Assembly: GCA_010094045.1 (NCBI GenBank)
Contig: ML986593.1
Span: forward strand, 331,423-395,422
Direction: 5' to 3'
Length of the DNA: 64,000 nucleotides
Source: Lojkania enalia
Taxonomy: Eukaryota; Ascomycota; Dothideomycetes; Pleosporales
Shown in pieces: positions 20,814 through 31,831 of the stretch. The stretch's first letter is position 1, and every line of letters starts with the position of its first letter. The notes below the pieces were generated by a model. That model was not told the DNA's origin. It saw only the letters and a program-made list of their open reading frames with translations, and ran no database searches. A program made the position numbers and the translations under genes.

Positions 20814-22601
20814 TCATCCCCGATCAAGGCTTTCCAGCATATCCATAAACGATCTCTGACTCTGCATTCGTCTTGAGGAAGATGTCTCCGGTAGTTTCGC
20901 TGAACTAAGCGTAGAATTTGATATTGGTGTGTCAAATGATTTGATTTGATTGAGTGAAAGATGCGATACTGACTGAGTAAGAGCTTTAATAGTGGGTGAT
21001 ATCGTAGATGATACGGGAATAGGTTCTGAGGATATGTGATCTAGGCCTGGGGTTGATTGGGTTACCGCAGAAGTCATGGTGGGCATGTATGGCGAGGATA
21101 AAGGACGAGGCAATGTGGCTGGAGGACCTGTGATTTGGGGTTGAATTAGGGTAATTGAGCCGATTGGACCTCTATATGATGCAGGCAGCTCAGCTTGGGT
21201 GCCAGATCTTATAGTCATTCTGGTATTATCCGACTTTTCAATAGCATTTAATGTATCTGTTGTTTGGCGAATGTCATCTCTGGTCACAGAGCCCCGTGAT
21301 GAAGAATTTTTTTGATCAGGGGTGAGCCCCCTATGGGTGCCGACGACGGGAATTATCTTTCTCGTCTGATATCCTGTTGTCCTGGGCGGGTATCTAGGAG
21401 GCTGTTCCGGGTCGCCGTTCTGAAATAGAGTCGAGAATGACGCATTTCCCGGTTGTAGCGAAGTGGGCTGAGTATCTTCTCCAGTTTTACGAGACTGGGT
21501 GGAAAAGGCAGAAGACTTCTCTAATTCGGATTCAGCAAAGAGTTCGAAGGGGTTCACTGGCCCCTGGGAATTTGTGGCACTAAATGATATGAAATCGCCT
21601 TCTAATTCCGGGGTTATTTCGTACGCTTCATATTCTGCGCGTTCATAAGTCCAAAGCGATGAGTTCTTTTTATCCTCAATTCCAGGATGTGCCATTTCTA
21701 ATGGGTTCTTGGGAAAATGTGAAATATACATTGTGGACGAGAAATTAGCAGATGAACTCGATGTCGGCTGTCGTTGAATCATATATGCGTCTGAGGCTGT
21801 TGACGTGTACGCCGGTGGGGGACTAGACGGCGGTGCTTGAGTCTCGATGGGTAATCTCTCGGTAATAGGAGGTAAAGTATTTGTAGATGTGCGAAAGACA
21901 CAGGCCGTTGGGTGGGCATAGTCAGTAGAAATTTCCCTTTCAGAGCCTAGACATGGAGTCCAAGTAGACGGTGGGTCTATGACAGATTAGGAGAAGGGCT
22001 TTGGAAGAATAGTGGATTACATGTACATACCATTCTTGTTCGATCTTGTAGGTGATCGTAAAAATCCTGAGCTTTTCGTCATTGCTAGACTTTTCTGACG
22101 CGGTGAGATTATGTCGTCAAAGCGAATTTGAACATCGTCCGTGGAGACTTTGGGAATTATAGCCTCATCCTCAAGAGGACTCAGATAGTTGAGAACAGTG
22201 GAAAGTTGCTGATGGCATGCTAGTAATTCGGCTTGCCGGTTTTTAATCTTCTCATGATCGTTGAAGACCCATCGCACTCGGGTCTCAAACTTTACGGAGC
22301 CGGTTGTTTCTTGGTCCAGGCGTGCCCGCTCCACCCATTTACCAATCTCGTTTAAAGCGCTTTTTGTACTGTAGATCGCATTTCTTATCCAATCAGCCTT
22401 TGCAGGAACTTTGGTGAGCTTATTTTGAACAGATTCCAAGTTCAAAAGCCGCTCAGTCTCTCTCAGATTGTCGCGGACAACTGCGATTGTGCGAATAAAC
22501 ACCTCGTTCTCAGTTCCGACTTCGGCAATGCGAACGCCAAATTCGACTAGCTTGAGGGCAGAATTTATGCTGACGAAAAGCGAACTAGCACCGAAATCCA
22601 T
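20814..22601 (-). CDS. protein with fungal STAND-type N-terminal helical domain and disordered tail
   Basis: Two exons, 22601-22031 and 21976-20814, are joined across a 54-nt intron (GTATGT...CATAG). The frame is kept and gives 577 residues. Residues 1-140 are helical, starting MDFGASSLFVSINSALKLVE, and resemble the N-terminal domains that precede NACHT/ankyrin modules in fungal NLR-like proteins. The remaining about 400 residues are Ser/Thr/Pro-rich and low in complexity (PPSSPPPAYTST and similar) with no ATPase or repeat domain. It may be a regulatory adaptor, or an N-terminal domain that has lost its receptor body. The minus-strand ATG at 22601 begins the conserved domain, which fixes the start. 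It lies just beyond the right end of the inverted-repeat element, whose border is 52 bp past its stop. Confidence 0.75.
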
Positions 22602-23371
22602 CGTTCATTACAACTGTCTCATTACACGTCGATACATTCTAGGTCCAAGAATACCCAAGGCTAAGGTATCTCATTGCGTTAGGTGTCTGTCATATGGTTC
22701 GGATCGGAAGTAGGAGTCCTGAAGATAGGCGTGAGCAGGGAGGATTCTTTTTCTTCCTCTACGCAGCGAGGGCATTCATTTTTCCCCCCAAACTGCTTTC
22801 GAGCCTCAAGGCTGAGGTTCAGCCTCGTGACCTTTTGGAAGGGAGCGGATCGAGCACCAATGAATCCTTAGCTCAGGTCTTCGGAAACTCCGAGAGGCTT
22901 ATTGATTTTCCGCTTGATCAAGCCGATGTGACCGAAGTGACCGAAGGTAGCGATATTCACCAATAGGCTTGCATATAGTGGCTGGATACTAGATGGGCTG
23001 ACGGGGTGGGGGCTGAGGAGGAAATCAGCCCCTATTATTGTTACAAGCTATCTTAGTCTCAATCGTCTATTGAAATTACGTAGAAGAAATACAAGCAGAC
23101 AAATGACATGCCTTGTGCGTTGGATCATATAGCCTGGGACGATGAGAATAGGAAAATATGGAACACTAGCACCAAAATAGATAAGCGTGCTATCGAACAA
23201 TAATTATATCGAACTTCAGTATTTCTTTCTAGCCTGCTAGCTTCCATACCCTCATGAACAAAACGCCACTAAGAAGCATCAAATATTGCAGAGAAGATTT
23301 GATTTACACTACCTGAATTAACCAAAGAAGAAATGTAAGGCCACATTCTTGCGCAGTGCAACATCAACCAC
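22602..23371. other. intergenic, no supported gene
   Basis: This holds the promoter of the helical-domain gene and the 3' region of the membrane-protein gene, both on the minus strand. An open frame at 22694-22966 on the plus strand is not recognisable. Confidence 0.5.
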
Positions 23372-24513
23372 TCACATTCCGCCCTCTTCCACATCTTCCC
23401 TTTCCCAAAGCACCCTTGGTGGATCAATACAATGCGCTTGGTCATCAATGACTTGTAGTAGCGCTGGAAATATGACCGGCTTTCCTCTACTTGGAGCATA
23501 GTCGAAGCGATAAGAACCCGGCTGGGAGAAAAGGAGGAAAGCCAGGTGCGCTGCACGACTTAGTATCATCTCCAAATTTCTGCGTCGCTGCCCCCCATCA
23601 ATGCTTTGTTGGAGAAGAGGAGCCAAAAAAGCGTCAATTTGGGCAATGGCCTGTGCCGTTGCCCTAGTCGTGTCCACAGCCTGGTTTCTGTACTTCTGCT
23701 GCAACAGCGCCCCGGTAATGGTTTTCCATTTGCTATACAGAGTGGATTGGACTACTTAGTGTTTAGTACTTGAATTTATGGTCCGACTTGTAGATATGAT
23801 AGCAACATACCAGAATTCGTTGCATCCTTTCCAGGAATTGCCACGGCTAGAGGCGCAAGCTCATCTGGGAGAAAATTTGGTAGTGTGTTACCATCACATC
23901 TCGAAAGAGCGATCCAAGCGATGAAAAGTCGAATTGTTCCACTTCGAGTGGAAGGATTCGAAATTAGGTCAATCAGTACGGTATTTTGCAGGCCAGTTGC
24001 TGCTGCAAGTCCCCCTAACATGGACGCGTTGATATCCCCCTGCCTAATCGGTTCATAATGGTAGTAGCTACGGACATGGTTCTTTATATTGTCGCGGATC
24101 CTTGACAGCTCTTTAGTAATAGCATCGTCTTCAACTGGCTGCGGAAGGAAGTGATCTACGTTGCTAGAAACTGCTGTGTCCACAACTGCTGGACGCTTTT
24201 CAGAAGTTGCTGCACCATCGATGTATGGGATATGCCGCTGTTGGTAAGTTTGTATTTGCGTCTTCCTTTTACGACGAAATAGTAAGAAGAGTATCGCGGC
24301 CCCGGTCGCAGCGCCAGCGATAAGACACGCAATAGCTATGCCTGCAACTGCTCCCCCGGAAACACCCGATTTAGCTGAAGGCTCCGGTGTAGGGAGGACC
24401 TGTGTAGAGGCAGGAGAGATTGCATCCGTTCCAGATGAAGTAGACTCCCATGCGGTGGGCTGTTCGGTGTTTCCAACAGCAGAGAGAGTGGAGTTTGCGA
24501 GAGGGCGTTCCAT
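23372..24513 (-). CDS. single-pass membrane protein with conserved fungal cytoplasmic domain; N-terminus possibly incomplete
   Basis: Exons 24513-23811 and 23751-23372 join across a 59-nt intron (GTATGT...GTAG) to give 360 residues. Residues 1-48 are Ser/Thr/Pro-rich and would be extracellular. About 50-79 form a Gly/Ala-rich transmembrane helix (GGAVAGIAIACLIAGAATGA and onward) followed by the stop-transfer run RRKRK. From about 125 to the end is a cytoplasmic domain with DFLPQPxxDxxIxxELSRIRDNIKNHV-like character, LYSKWKTITGALLQ and a final PALLQVIDD...PPRVL block, a pattern I recall from many uncharacterised fungal membrane proteins. No signal peptide follows the ATG. The frame stays open about 22 codons upstream (containing GFTCLS), so a 5' exon with the signal sequence may be missing. 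Sensor or wall-linked receptor is a guess. Confidence 0.65.
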
Positions 24514-25338
24514 GGAGAGGCAAGTGAAGCCGTTGTGGGACTTTGTATTGCGGTCGGAGGCTCTTGATCTTGGGTTACTATGTCATGGAACAAAGGCATT
24601 CACGGCCTTCAGTGGACGTGGAGTAAACTGTGATAAGAGCTCTACAAGACGATCCTTTGTATGAAAGTAAGGACGCATAGGGCTGAGCGGACTAGAAGCT
24701 GCGCGCCGATTGCAGCCCTTTATACCGGCCCCCGTGGATCTCTTCCTTTGGTTTAGTCCCCCCCCCGAAATGACACCGGCCAGGCTAGGTATAGGCAGGG
24801 CCATGTATCTCCTTATTTGCCGACTAATGTGATAATGCAATGAGCACCTTCGGCCTAGACACGCCAAGCACAAATATTTGCTTTTATGCTGGGATAGGCC
24901 GCTGATCCTCAGCCTTGCGTGTGGGTGGGAATCGAAAGCCACAATATTCCAGATCAGATATCGATCTGCATCTTATCAAACATGCTTGCCGTGGCATGAT
25001 CAGTCAGAGGGTCAACCGTCCGACTAATTCGTTCTTGCACGTACGTGGCTTCCGCATTAATATATTGGCACCCACAACCTATTAGACAAGGCCAAGTTCC
25101 TAATTTGTGCCCCCCACCCACGCTTGTGTTTGCCGTCGGAGAGTTGAAGCCCCTCAGGCCATTCTGGAGGCGTAACACTATTTTCCAACCGCAAATCGGC
25201 CAGAATTGTTCATTTCTCATATTGTTGCGCTCTAATACTCATAAGTCGACTTTCATACTTGACTCATCTTCGGTTCATGGTATCAGGTAACTATATGAAC
25301 TAGTTGTCGCCCCGACAGGACTGAGCATCGAGCAGAGC
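24514..25338. other. divergent intergenic region
   Basis: It lies between the membrane-protein gene (minus) and the Hsp70-like gene (plus). It may contain an unfound 5' exon of the former. Otherwise nothing is supportable; the minus frame at 24942-24583 has no recognisable content. Confidence 0.45.
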
Positions 25339-27963
25339 ATGGCAGGGTCGGGCAGACCAGATCTGATTATTTCCATTGACTTTGGAATGACATGTATGAA
25401 ACTCCAAAATTCCTCAATCCACGCTGACTTGATTCTTCGCAAGGTACGGGAGTAGCTTACTGCAATGTCGCCACAGGTTCCGACAGCGTTAGACATATAC
25501 AAAGGTGGCCGGGCCGGATGCATGCCAATGAAAACAAGGTTGGTTTTTCCTAATTTGCTATCTCCAGCTTCAACAATTTTGTTGACATACCACAAGGTCC
25601 CGACTCTTCTAGTATATCAAAGACATTCTTCCGTTCCATCATCATGGGGGTTTCTGGCAGAGACGGCTCAAGAACAAGGTAGCGCCGGAGATGAAAGTCG
25701 AGAATGGTTCAAGATCTTGCTTGACGAGCATCTACTGGAACAGGCGCGCAAGAACCACAGCGACCCGTCCAAAGTACCTTCAATTACTGATGTAGAAAAA
25801 TGGTATGGTATTATCCCCTAAATTTCATGCTATTAACCAACAAATACAAGGTACTGCGATTACTTTCAACTACTTTATCGGAGCATCGAAGCAAGGCTGA
25901 GGAGTGAGCTTGCAAGCAGCTGGGAAGACGCAAAAATCGAATTCATTTTTTCGGTTCCGACAACCTGGAGACCTAACCCAACCGTTGAGCGTTTTCGCAA
26001 CATTATAAACCGAGCGGGATTTACACGGTCCAGCAATCATAGGGCGGTGATAGGATTGACGGAGGCAGAAGCAGCTGCTGTACACACGGCTCGCAACATG
26101 CCTGGGATATTTAAGGTAGGCAGATCGATTGGGCCGATATTTGCTTCTCAATGCTCATATATTGTTCAGGAGAATGAGATCTTGTTTGTATGCGACGTCG
26201 GTGGAGGCACTACAGTCAGTATTTGTCGTCAGATCATTACTTAAAGACTGACGTGATAGGATTTATCTGTGTTTCGGGTTAGGAATACAACTAGCTTTGG
26301 TGCATCGATGACACTCGAACAAATCGATGTTGTCTTTGGTAATATGCGCCGACGAGTATCAATCAAGTAACTGATTTGTGGAACAGGGTCTACAATTGGC
26401 GCTGCACGGCTCGACAGTTTATTCGAAAAGTTTATCTTAGATCGCTTAGAGGCAGCAAACAGAATGGCACCTCTGGGTCTCCTAAATTTGAATCAAACAG
26501 CGTGGGAAATGCGAGTCGGCAAGGAATATCAGTAAGTAGGAAGTAACGCACGCGGGCGCATCCGAACTGAACCTCAACTTAGGAATGCGAAATGCGACTA
26601 CGGATCTGAAGAGTCATTTTCCGATACAGAAACCTTTTCCATACGTGTACCTAAGCTGGATCGATCGTACGTGAACGCGGAACATGGAATAAGCGGGGGT
26701 GATATGCACTTCCGGAGGTATTTGGCAAGGCACAGGAGACATATGGAGAGGCTGATTAGATTTAGAGATGATTTAAAAACTTTCTTCGATATGCAGGTAC
26801 GTATTATTCCCCTTACGCTTCGGCCTCAAGCTCAATATCCCCTAAGATTGCCAAGCTTTTCGACATGATTGAAAAGCAACTTGTCCGCCTGCAGCAAAGT
26901 TTTCCAAACGAACAAGTTGTAGGTCACGATCCACCCTCCCAACTTGCTTTACCGCTAAGCGCAGCAGTCCCACATGGTACTATCTGGTGGTCTAGGCAAT
27001 TCAGCTTACGTTCGGGACTGTCTCCGTAATCGCTATGCATTCGGCAACGCACCTTATCCCAATGCGCAGAGTATACAGATAAGAGTTGCCCCCGAGCCAC
27101 AACTTGTCGTATGCAAAGGCAATGTGGCAGACCGAGTGGAGAAATTGAAAAGTGGCCAAAGCGTACTAGGATGGCGTCGTTGTCGCTCGTCTTATGGAAC
27201 GCTTTGCAAAATGATGTACAATCCAAATAATCCACAGCACATAGGGCTGAGAGTTGAAATGGATCCATTTGATGGAAAGCAGTATGTCGTGGACTACATT
27301 GACTGGTTTATCAAAAAGGTAAGCTGCACGAAGAATATCTACATAGTTCCAGTTCTAACGAGGGAAGGGGGAGCCCGTCTCCAGTGACTATCCGGTTGTC
27401 AAAAATTTCCAACGCAAATGCTCTCCCGCTACATCATTGATGCCCGACCCACCTCGTGTTTTCCCAACTGAAATCATCTCCTCCGATGTCGATAAGAACA
27501 TGCTACCCATTGTGATGAACTCCTGTAAGTCTGCCTCCTAATTCGCTACTCCAGGCTAAAAGTCCTAGTATGCCGTTCGGTCTGCAAAGTAGAATCCGAC
27601 TTTTCCTCTCTTCCACTCAGTATGTTCAAGCTCAAAAATCGCCACTGGTGGAACACGGGCAAGAAGTATCATCGCGTCGATTTTTGCGTCAAAGTAAACA
27701 TGGGTCCTGCCGACATCTCCTTCGAACTCTGGCATCAAGGTGTAAAAGTCAGTAAGGATAATTCTATTAAAGTGGAATGGTATGCCGCCCCCCCTCCCCC
27801 TCCATCTGAGCTAGCCAGTACGGATTTACCGATGAATTCGTTGTCTGCCTCGCAAGGGCCAGGCACGATGAATGGGAGAGTTGGAAAACATCCTAACATT
27901 ATGGTAACAAATGCTCCATATGGGACCGCGAACGGTGGATATGGCATGCCCAACAATTGGTAG
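25339..27963 (+). CDS. Hsp70-like (actin-fold ATPase) protein, fungal HSPA12-like group, 12 exons
   Basis: I assemble twelve exons: 25339-25393, 25444-25538, 25597-25802, 25851-26115, 26170-26214, 26260-26338, 26387-26531, 26583-26796, 26847-26918, 26965-27318, 27368-27524 and 27590-27963. All introns are short GT-AG and the frame closes at 686 residues. Actin-fold landmarks are in order: phosphate-1 loop SIDFGMTCTGVA (12-23), phosphate-2 VCDVGGGTTDLSVF (about 214-227) and adenosine motif VLSGGLGNSAYV (about 397-408). The usual Hsp70 substrate-binding domain is absent; the last about 130 residues are a distinct beta-like region ending in a Pro/Gly/Asn-rich tail. Such proteins are greatly expanded in filamentous fungi and often lie near self/non-self recognition genes, but their clients are unknown. 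The fourth intron (26116-26169) keeps the frame if retained, so that splice is the least certain. Confidence 0.87.
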
Positions 27964-28754
27964 GGCGTGAAATAGTTTCGGCAATTCTTTTAGTAGTGTA
28001 ATTCGGCGCCAAATATCAAGTTAATTATGGTCGGTTTCGCATAGCATCGCTCTTCACTTGAAGTTTACGTTCAAATTATTATTTTTCTCGTTTAATTAAG
28101 TTTCTTGCTCTCTAATGTTGAAATTATACCTAGTAAGAGATTGTGATGCTGATCAGAATCTTTTATTTGATCGAAGCTACAAGAGAGTTCCCTGAGCTAT
28201 TGCACACCTTTGTTTTCTATACCATCCAGTGTTGTCCTTCCTCTCCTTAATTTTGTAGCCCTATAAATAAGTGTAAATCTTATTTGTTCCTATACTTACA
28301 AGGGAATATGCCAACTTCCTCGCCAAGTACACATGCTAGTAGAGGAATACATAGCAAATAGTGATAGTTATCATCAAAACCAGTGGCGAGCACGAATAAT
28401 AATGCCCAGTGGGAAAGTGGGAAACTTGGTGACGGTTATCGTTTTAACTAGGCAGGCCACTTACCCTCCTTCAATACATCAATATTTGCCTCAGCAATTG
28501 ATACTGCCTGATACGCGACACTTATCGACCATGGAATAATCCTCGAAATTGGACCCTACGATTCGATCAGGTGAACGAAACCCATCCCTGTCGACAGCGA
28601 TTAAAGAGCGAGCGATAATTCTAAAGCTGTGTAGGGCTATGAAGTGTGAACATTCACCTCTTTCTCACGTTCGACTTCCTACGCTCCTTGTTCTAAACCA
28701 CTCAGGCCGCCCAAGCAAAACATACAGCCTCGCTAGCGCAGGTAGAACTAACAT
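27964..28754. other. intergenic with a transposon fragment
   Basis: No gene is supported. The recognisable content is the 73-bp fragment at 28448-28520 shared with the 2.07-kb inverted-repeat element. Confidence 0.55.
28448..28520 (+). repeat. fragment of the 18.7-20.8 kb element family
   Basis: It matches 18769-18841 over 73 bp with three mismatches, including TACCCTCCTTCAATACATCA and CTGATACGCGACA. The outer end of the terminal repeat is missing, so this is a broken copy. Confidence 0.85.
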
Positions 28755-29166
28755 CTGTTTCGCAACAAGGAGTGCTTTCCTTGTAACCCCCTTATATCAT
28801 TCGTAACACTCGCCTGCGCAGTCATGAAAGGTATCAGATAGGCTTCACTAGTAAGTAGAGTCTAGCACGTCAATTTTTCTTCGTTCCGGTGCCCAAGGGC
28901 TATCTAGAAGCGATAGTAGAAGTGGTACAGAAAGACCATAGCTCATTGCACCAAGCCATTGCAAGAGGCATATCGATAAGCTGGTGATGAGAGTCGGATG
29001 TGAGACGAAATAGGGAAGGACGGCGGAGGGGTAGGATGGCAACGCCGCCGATGATATTAAGAGAAGCTTCGGCGGCAAAGGCAGAACGAAAGTAGACGGC
29101 CGCGGCATTGGCTGACATTGCTCCCTCAACAATGGAAACTCCTTGCGATTCGTGTTGTGCATCCAT
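28755..29166 (-). pseudogene. relic of a small fungal multi-pass membrane protein
   Basis: Reading the minus strand from the ATG at 29166, the frame gives FRSAFAAEASLNIIGGVA. Homologous-looking sequence then continues one base out of frame as YPSAVLPYFVS...LLQWLGAMSYGLSVPLLL...ERRKIDVLDSTY. After a stop and a small deletion it resumes as GEAYLIPFMTAQAS. The order EASLNIxGGV, SLLQWLGAxxYGL, PLLLxxxD and GEAxLIP matches a common uncharacterised fungal transmembrane family of about 150-200 residues. Two frame breaks in so short a span indicate a dead gene; a missed intron cannot explain both. Confidence 0.45.
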
Positions 29167-31831
29167 GTTTAGGCGCCGTCCCTCTCGACGATGTTGACGC
29201 TGTGGTTATGTATATGACGTAGGCACTATCATGACCCCGCGCAATATTCGCACCGCCATTCTTGACTCATCTACGAGGAGTCTCCGCCTGTAACATGAGC
29301 ATTTAGAAGTGTCCTATAGATTAACTCTATATGCAGCGACTCTTAATCAGAAGGCTCCCTTATAGCAAGAGTCTTCGGGAGAGAGGGTCCAATGCCGAAG
29401 TGGTGTCTTGGGAAGAACACTACTTTCGATAGTGAACAGAAGTAATTGGCGAAAAGGGCTGTTATGCATTTTGACCCGCTCTTCCTAGCCTTTCTTGAAT
29501 TTTTCCAGGCATTGCTATGATCTGCTGTTATTTTGGAGATATTCTTGGTGGATGTTGCAATCCTTACTAGTTGGCAACTAGAGTTGGCGGGAGGTTAGCT
29601 GGCATTTTGAGGTTCTGAGCGTTCGATCGCCAGGCAGTGAGGAATGGGTTTAGCGTTTTCGAGCTGGCTGTCGCATGCCGCGAACCAAATACGCCAAATA
29701 CGCCGAGACGTTACGTTGGCCCACAACCAGGAAAGGGGTGCTTGTGAAACGGATGCTTGTTGACACGGCTTTTCAATTTCCGCATTTTGGGCAACCAACT
29801 TAACGCAAGTTTCAACGCCAGTTCTTTTAAGAGCGCAATCTAAGGAGTTCTTGATCCCAATTATCGAATCCATAGTTACTAGGCAATTTCCGAAAATGAA
29901 TATAAGCCCAAGCACAAAAAGGGATGCTGAAGTTGCGACCGTTGAGCAAGTCTATGGTGAGGAGTGTTCCAGCACGTAATACCGCTTGAATTTCCGAACT
30001 AGGCAATGAACGCCGCAGCCCGCCGATTTCGTTCGTGGGTATCAAAGGCGCCCGCGGAAGGCCGACTCAACCGTCCCAAGAATTTCTTTGACGAGCAGTC
30101 TTACCAGTACAGTTTAACAAGGATGCGATTGATCGAATTGGGTGTCGCGAACTCGAACTCAGCCATCCTGTCATTCAGCAGGAGAACAGCATCGCAAACT
30201 GATTCCTGGATACATTGAACCTAGAGAAAACTCTCCTCTACCATTTTTGAAAGCAGTGGCTGAGGTGCCATGTTTTTTAGGGAATTAATGGACGGGCCGC
30301 ACGATAGATTTGTCTCGACCTGCATGCGAGGTACTCCACTGCATTCAACATCATTACTCACAGGCCTTCGATATGAGACCACGGTCCTTCACAACCGCGG
30401 TTCCTGTGAATGCGGTTACAAATTTCCGACACATGGTCGTTGAGTCCTTCCCGGGTTGATAATTGCCTTTATTTCCGGAATTTAGTCGTTTGGCATGCAC
30501 CGATCCTTTCTACCGTAAGATTACGTGGCTAGAAGCGAGCGACATTGCTCTGAATCGCGCGCCCTAGATCTCTAAACGGCCTGTCTCTCGCGTAGGTATG
30601 CTCGTTGAGGCTTGTGTGTTAGGGGACGTGTCCCTGCAGTAGCCTGGCCTTGATATGGAATATGATCGGCTAGTCTAACGCACAGGTTCAAAACGTCCAG
30701 CCATCTAGTGCCGTTGCATACGGTTTCAACTTCGAGGATTTGCAAGAACTATTCGTGACGGCAGAGGGTTTTGTGTGCGGCATCCATTGTTCCATTGCAG
30801 CTCCAGCCCGGAAGGAAAGTATTAGAGTGCACAATTTATTGATGTATCTAAGCCTCGTGAAAGCTAATAGCATTGTCGTAGACAAATCAAGCTCTCCGGT
30901 CATTTTGATATTAGTAGGCCAGGCTTGGAGACAAGAATTTCAGATTCTAGAATCAAGATTATCGCCGCATTATAAAACTAATGAGGAAAGAGCAACTGAG
31001 GCATCGCATTTATCCATACTGCTTCGAGGTGCCTGAATACTTGAAGAGTTCTTCCTGGTTCCCAGGCGTAAGATCGGCACGCCACGACCCACAGTTGAGG
31101 GGCTAGGCTTGAAAATTGCTCATTCGATCGACAACGGCTCAACCGGCCAGAGGCTGAGAAATAGTCTTGTATGCAACGCCGAAAGAGCATATGAGCCACT
31201 ACAAGCTCTTTTACAGTCGATATAGAACGTTGCCTCGGCATATTTCTCACTACTGCCTTCGTTGAAATTGGAGCGTTCACGACCCTAGGCCTGCCATGCC
31301 AGTCCTGGATCCAGTCTTATATCACGCTTCATTGGGTCACATGGCGATACCAGGGATTAGACATGGTTTCCTGGGCACGGACACCACTGCGCCGTACATA
31401 CATGCCCATGCACTTGGCCGTTCGTTTCACGCGAATGGCTTGTTTGCGGGAACAAACACGCTTCGGCCTAGATAAGCTTATGTATCCGTTTTGTGGCATG
31501 GTTTTCTCCAAATCTTGTCGCTCGGCTCTCTGAGTCTACAATCTTTGACATTTCGTTATATCAACTTCCGTTCCTATCGACTACTAGACACGACAATTCA
31601 TTCTTTATCTTCTGATTTCCAGCGTGCGCATTGACTAAGCCACGTCGAGAAGTGCTGCGGAGTCGATCAAATTTATGACCACATATGGGCCCTAGTCAAA
31701 CAACAGTCACACTACCTAATCTACGCCTGTATTACAGCATATAGGAGCCCCATCGTTCACGGCATCATCATACTTGTAGTGGGAAAGGTGGGACCGCATA
31801 TCAACAAGAGGGTAAACCTTCGTGCCGCACG
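29167..31831. other. gene-poor stretch with unassigned open frames
   Basis: Several frames of 70-105 codons exist: minus 29915-29595 and 30045-29827, plus 30740-31036, minus 31280-30978. None has a recognised domain and they overlap on both strands. They look like fragments of dead genes rather than active ones. I call no gene. Confidence 0.4.

Noticed and set aside
30740..31280. overlapping plus and minus frames of about 100 codons
   Set aside because: They overlap on opposite strands with no family resemblance, so neither can be preferred.
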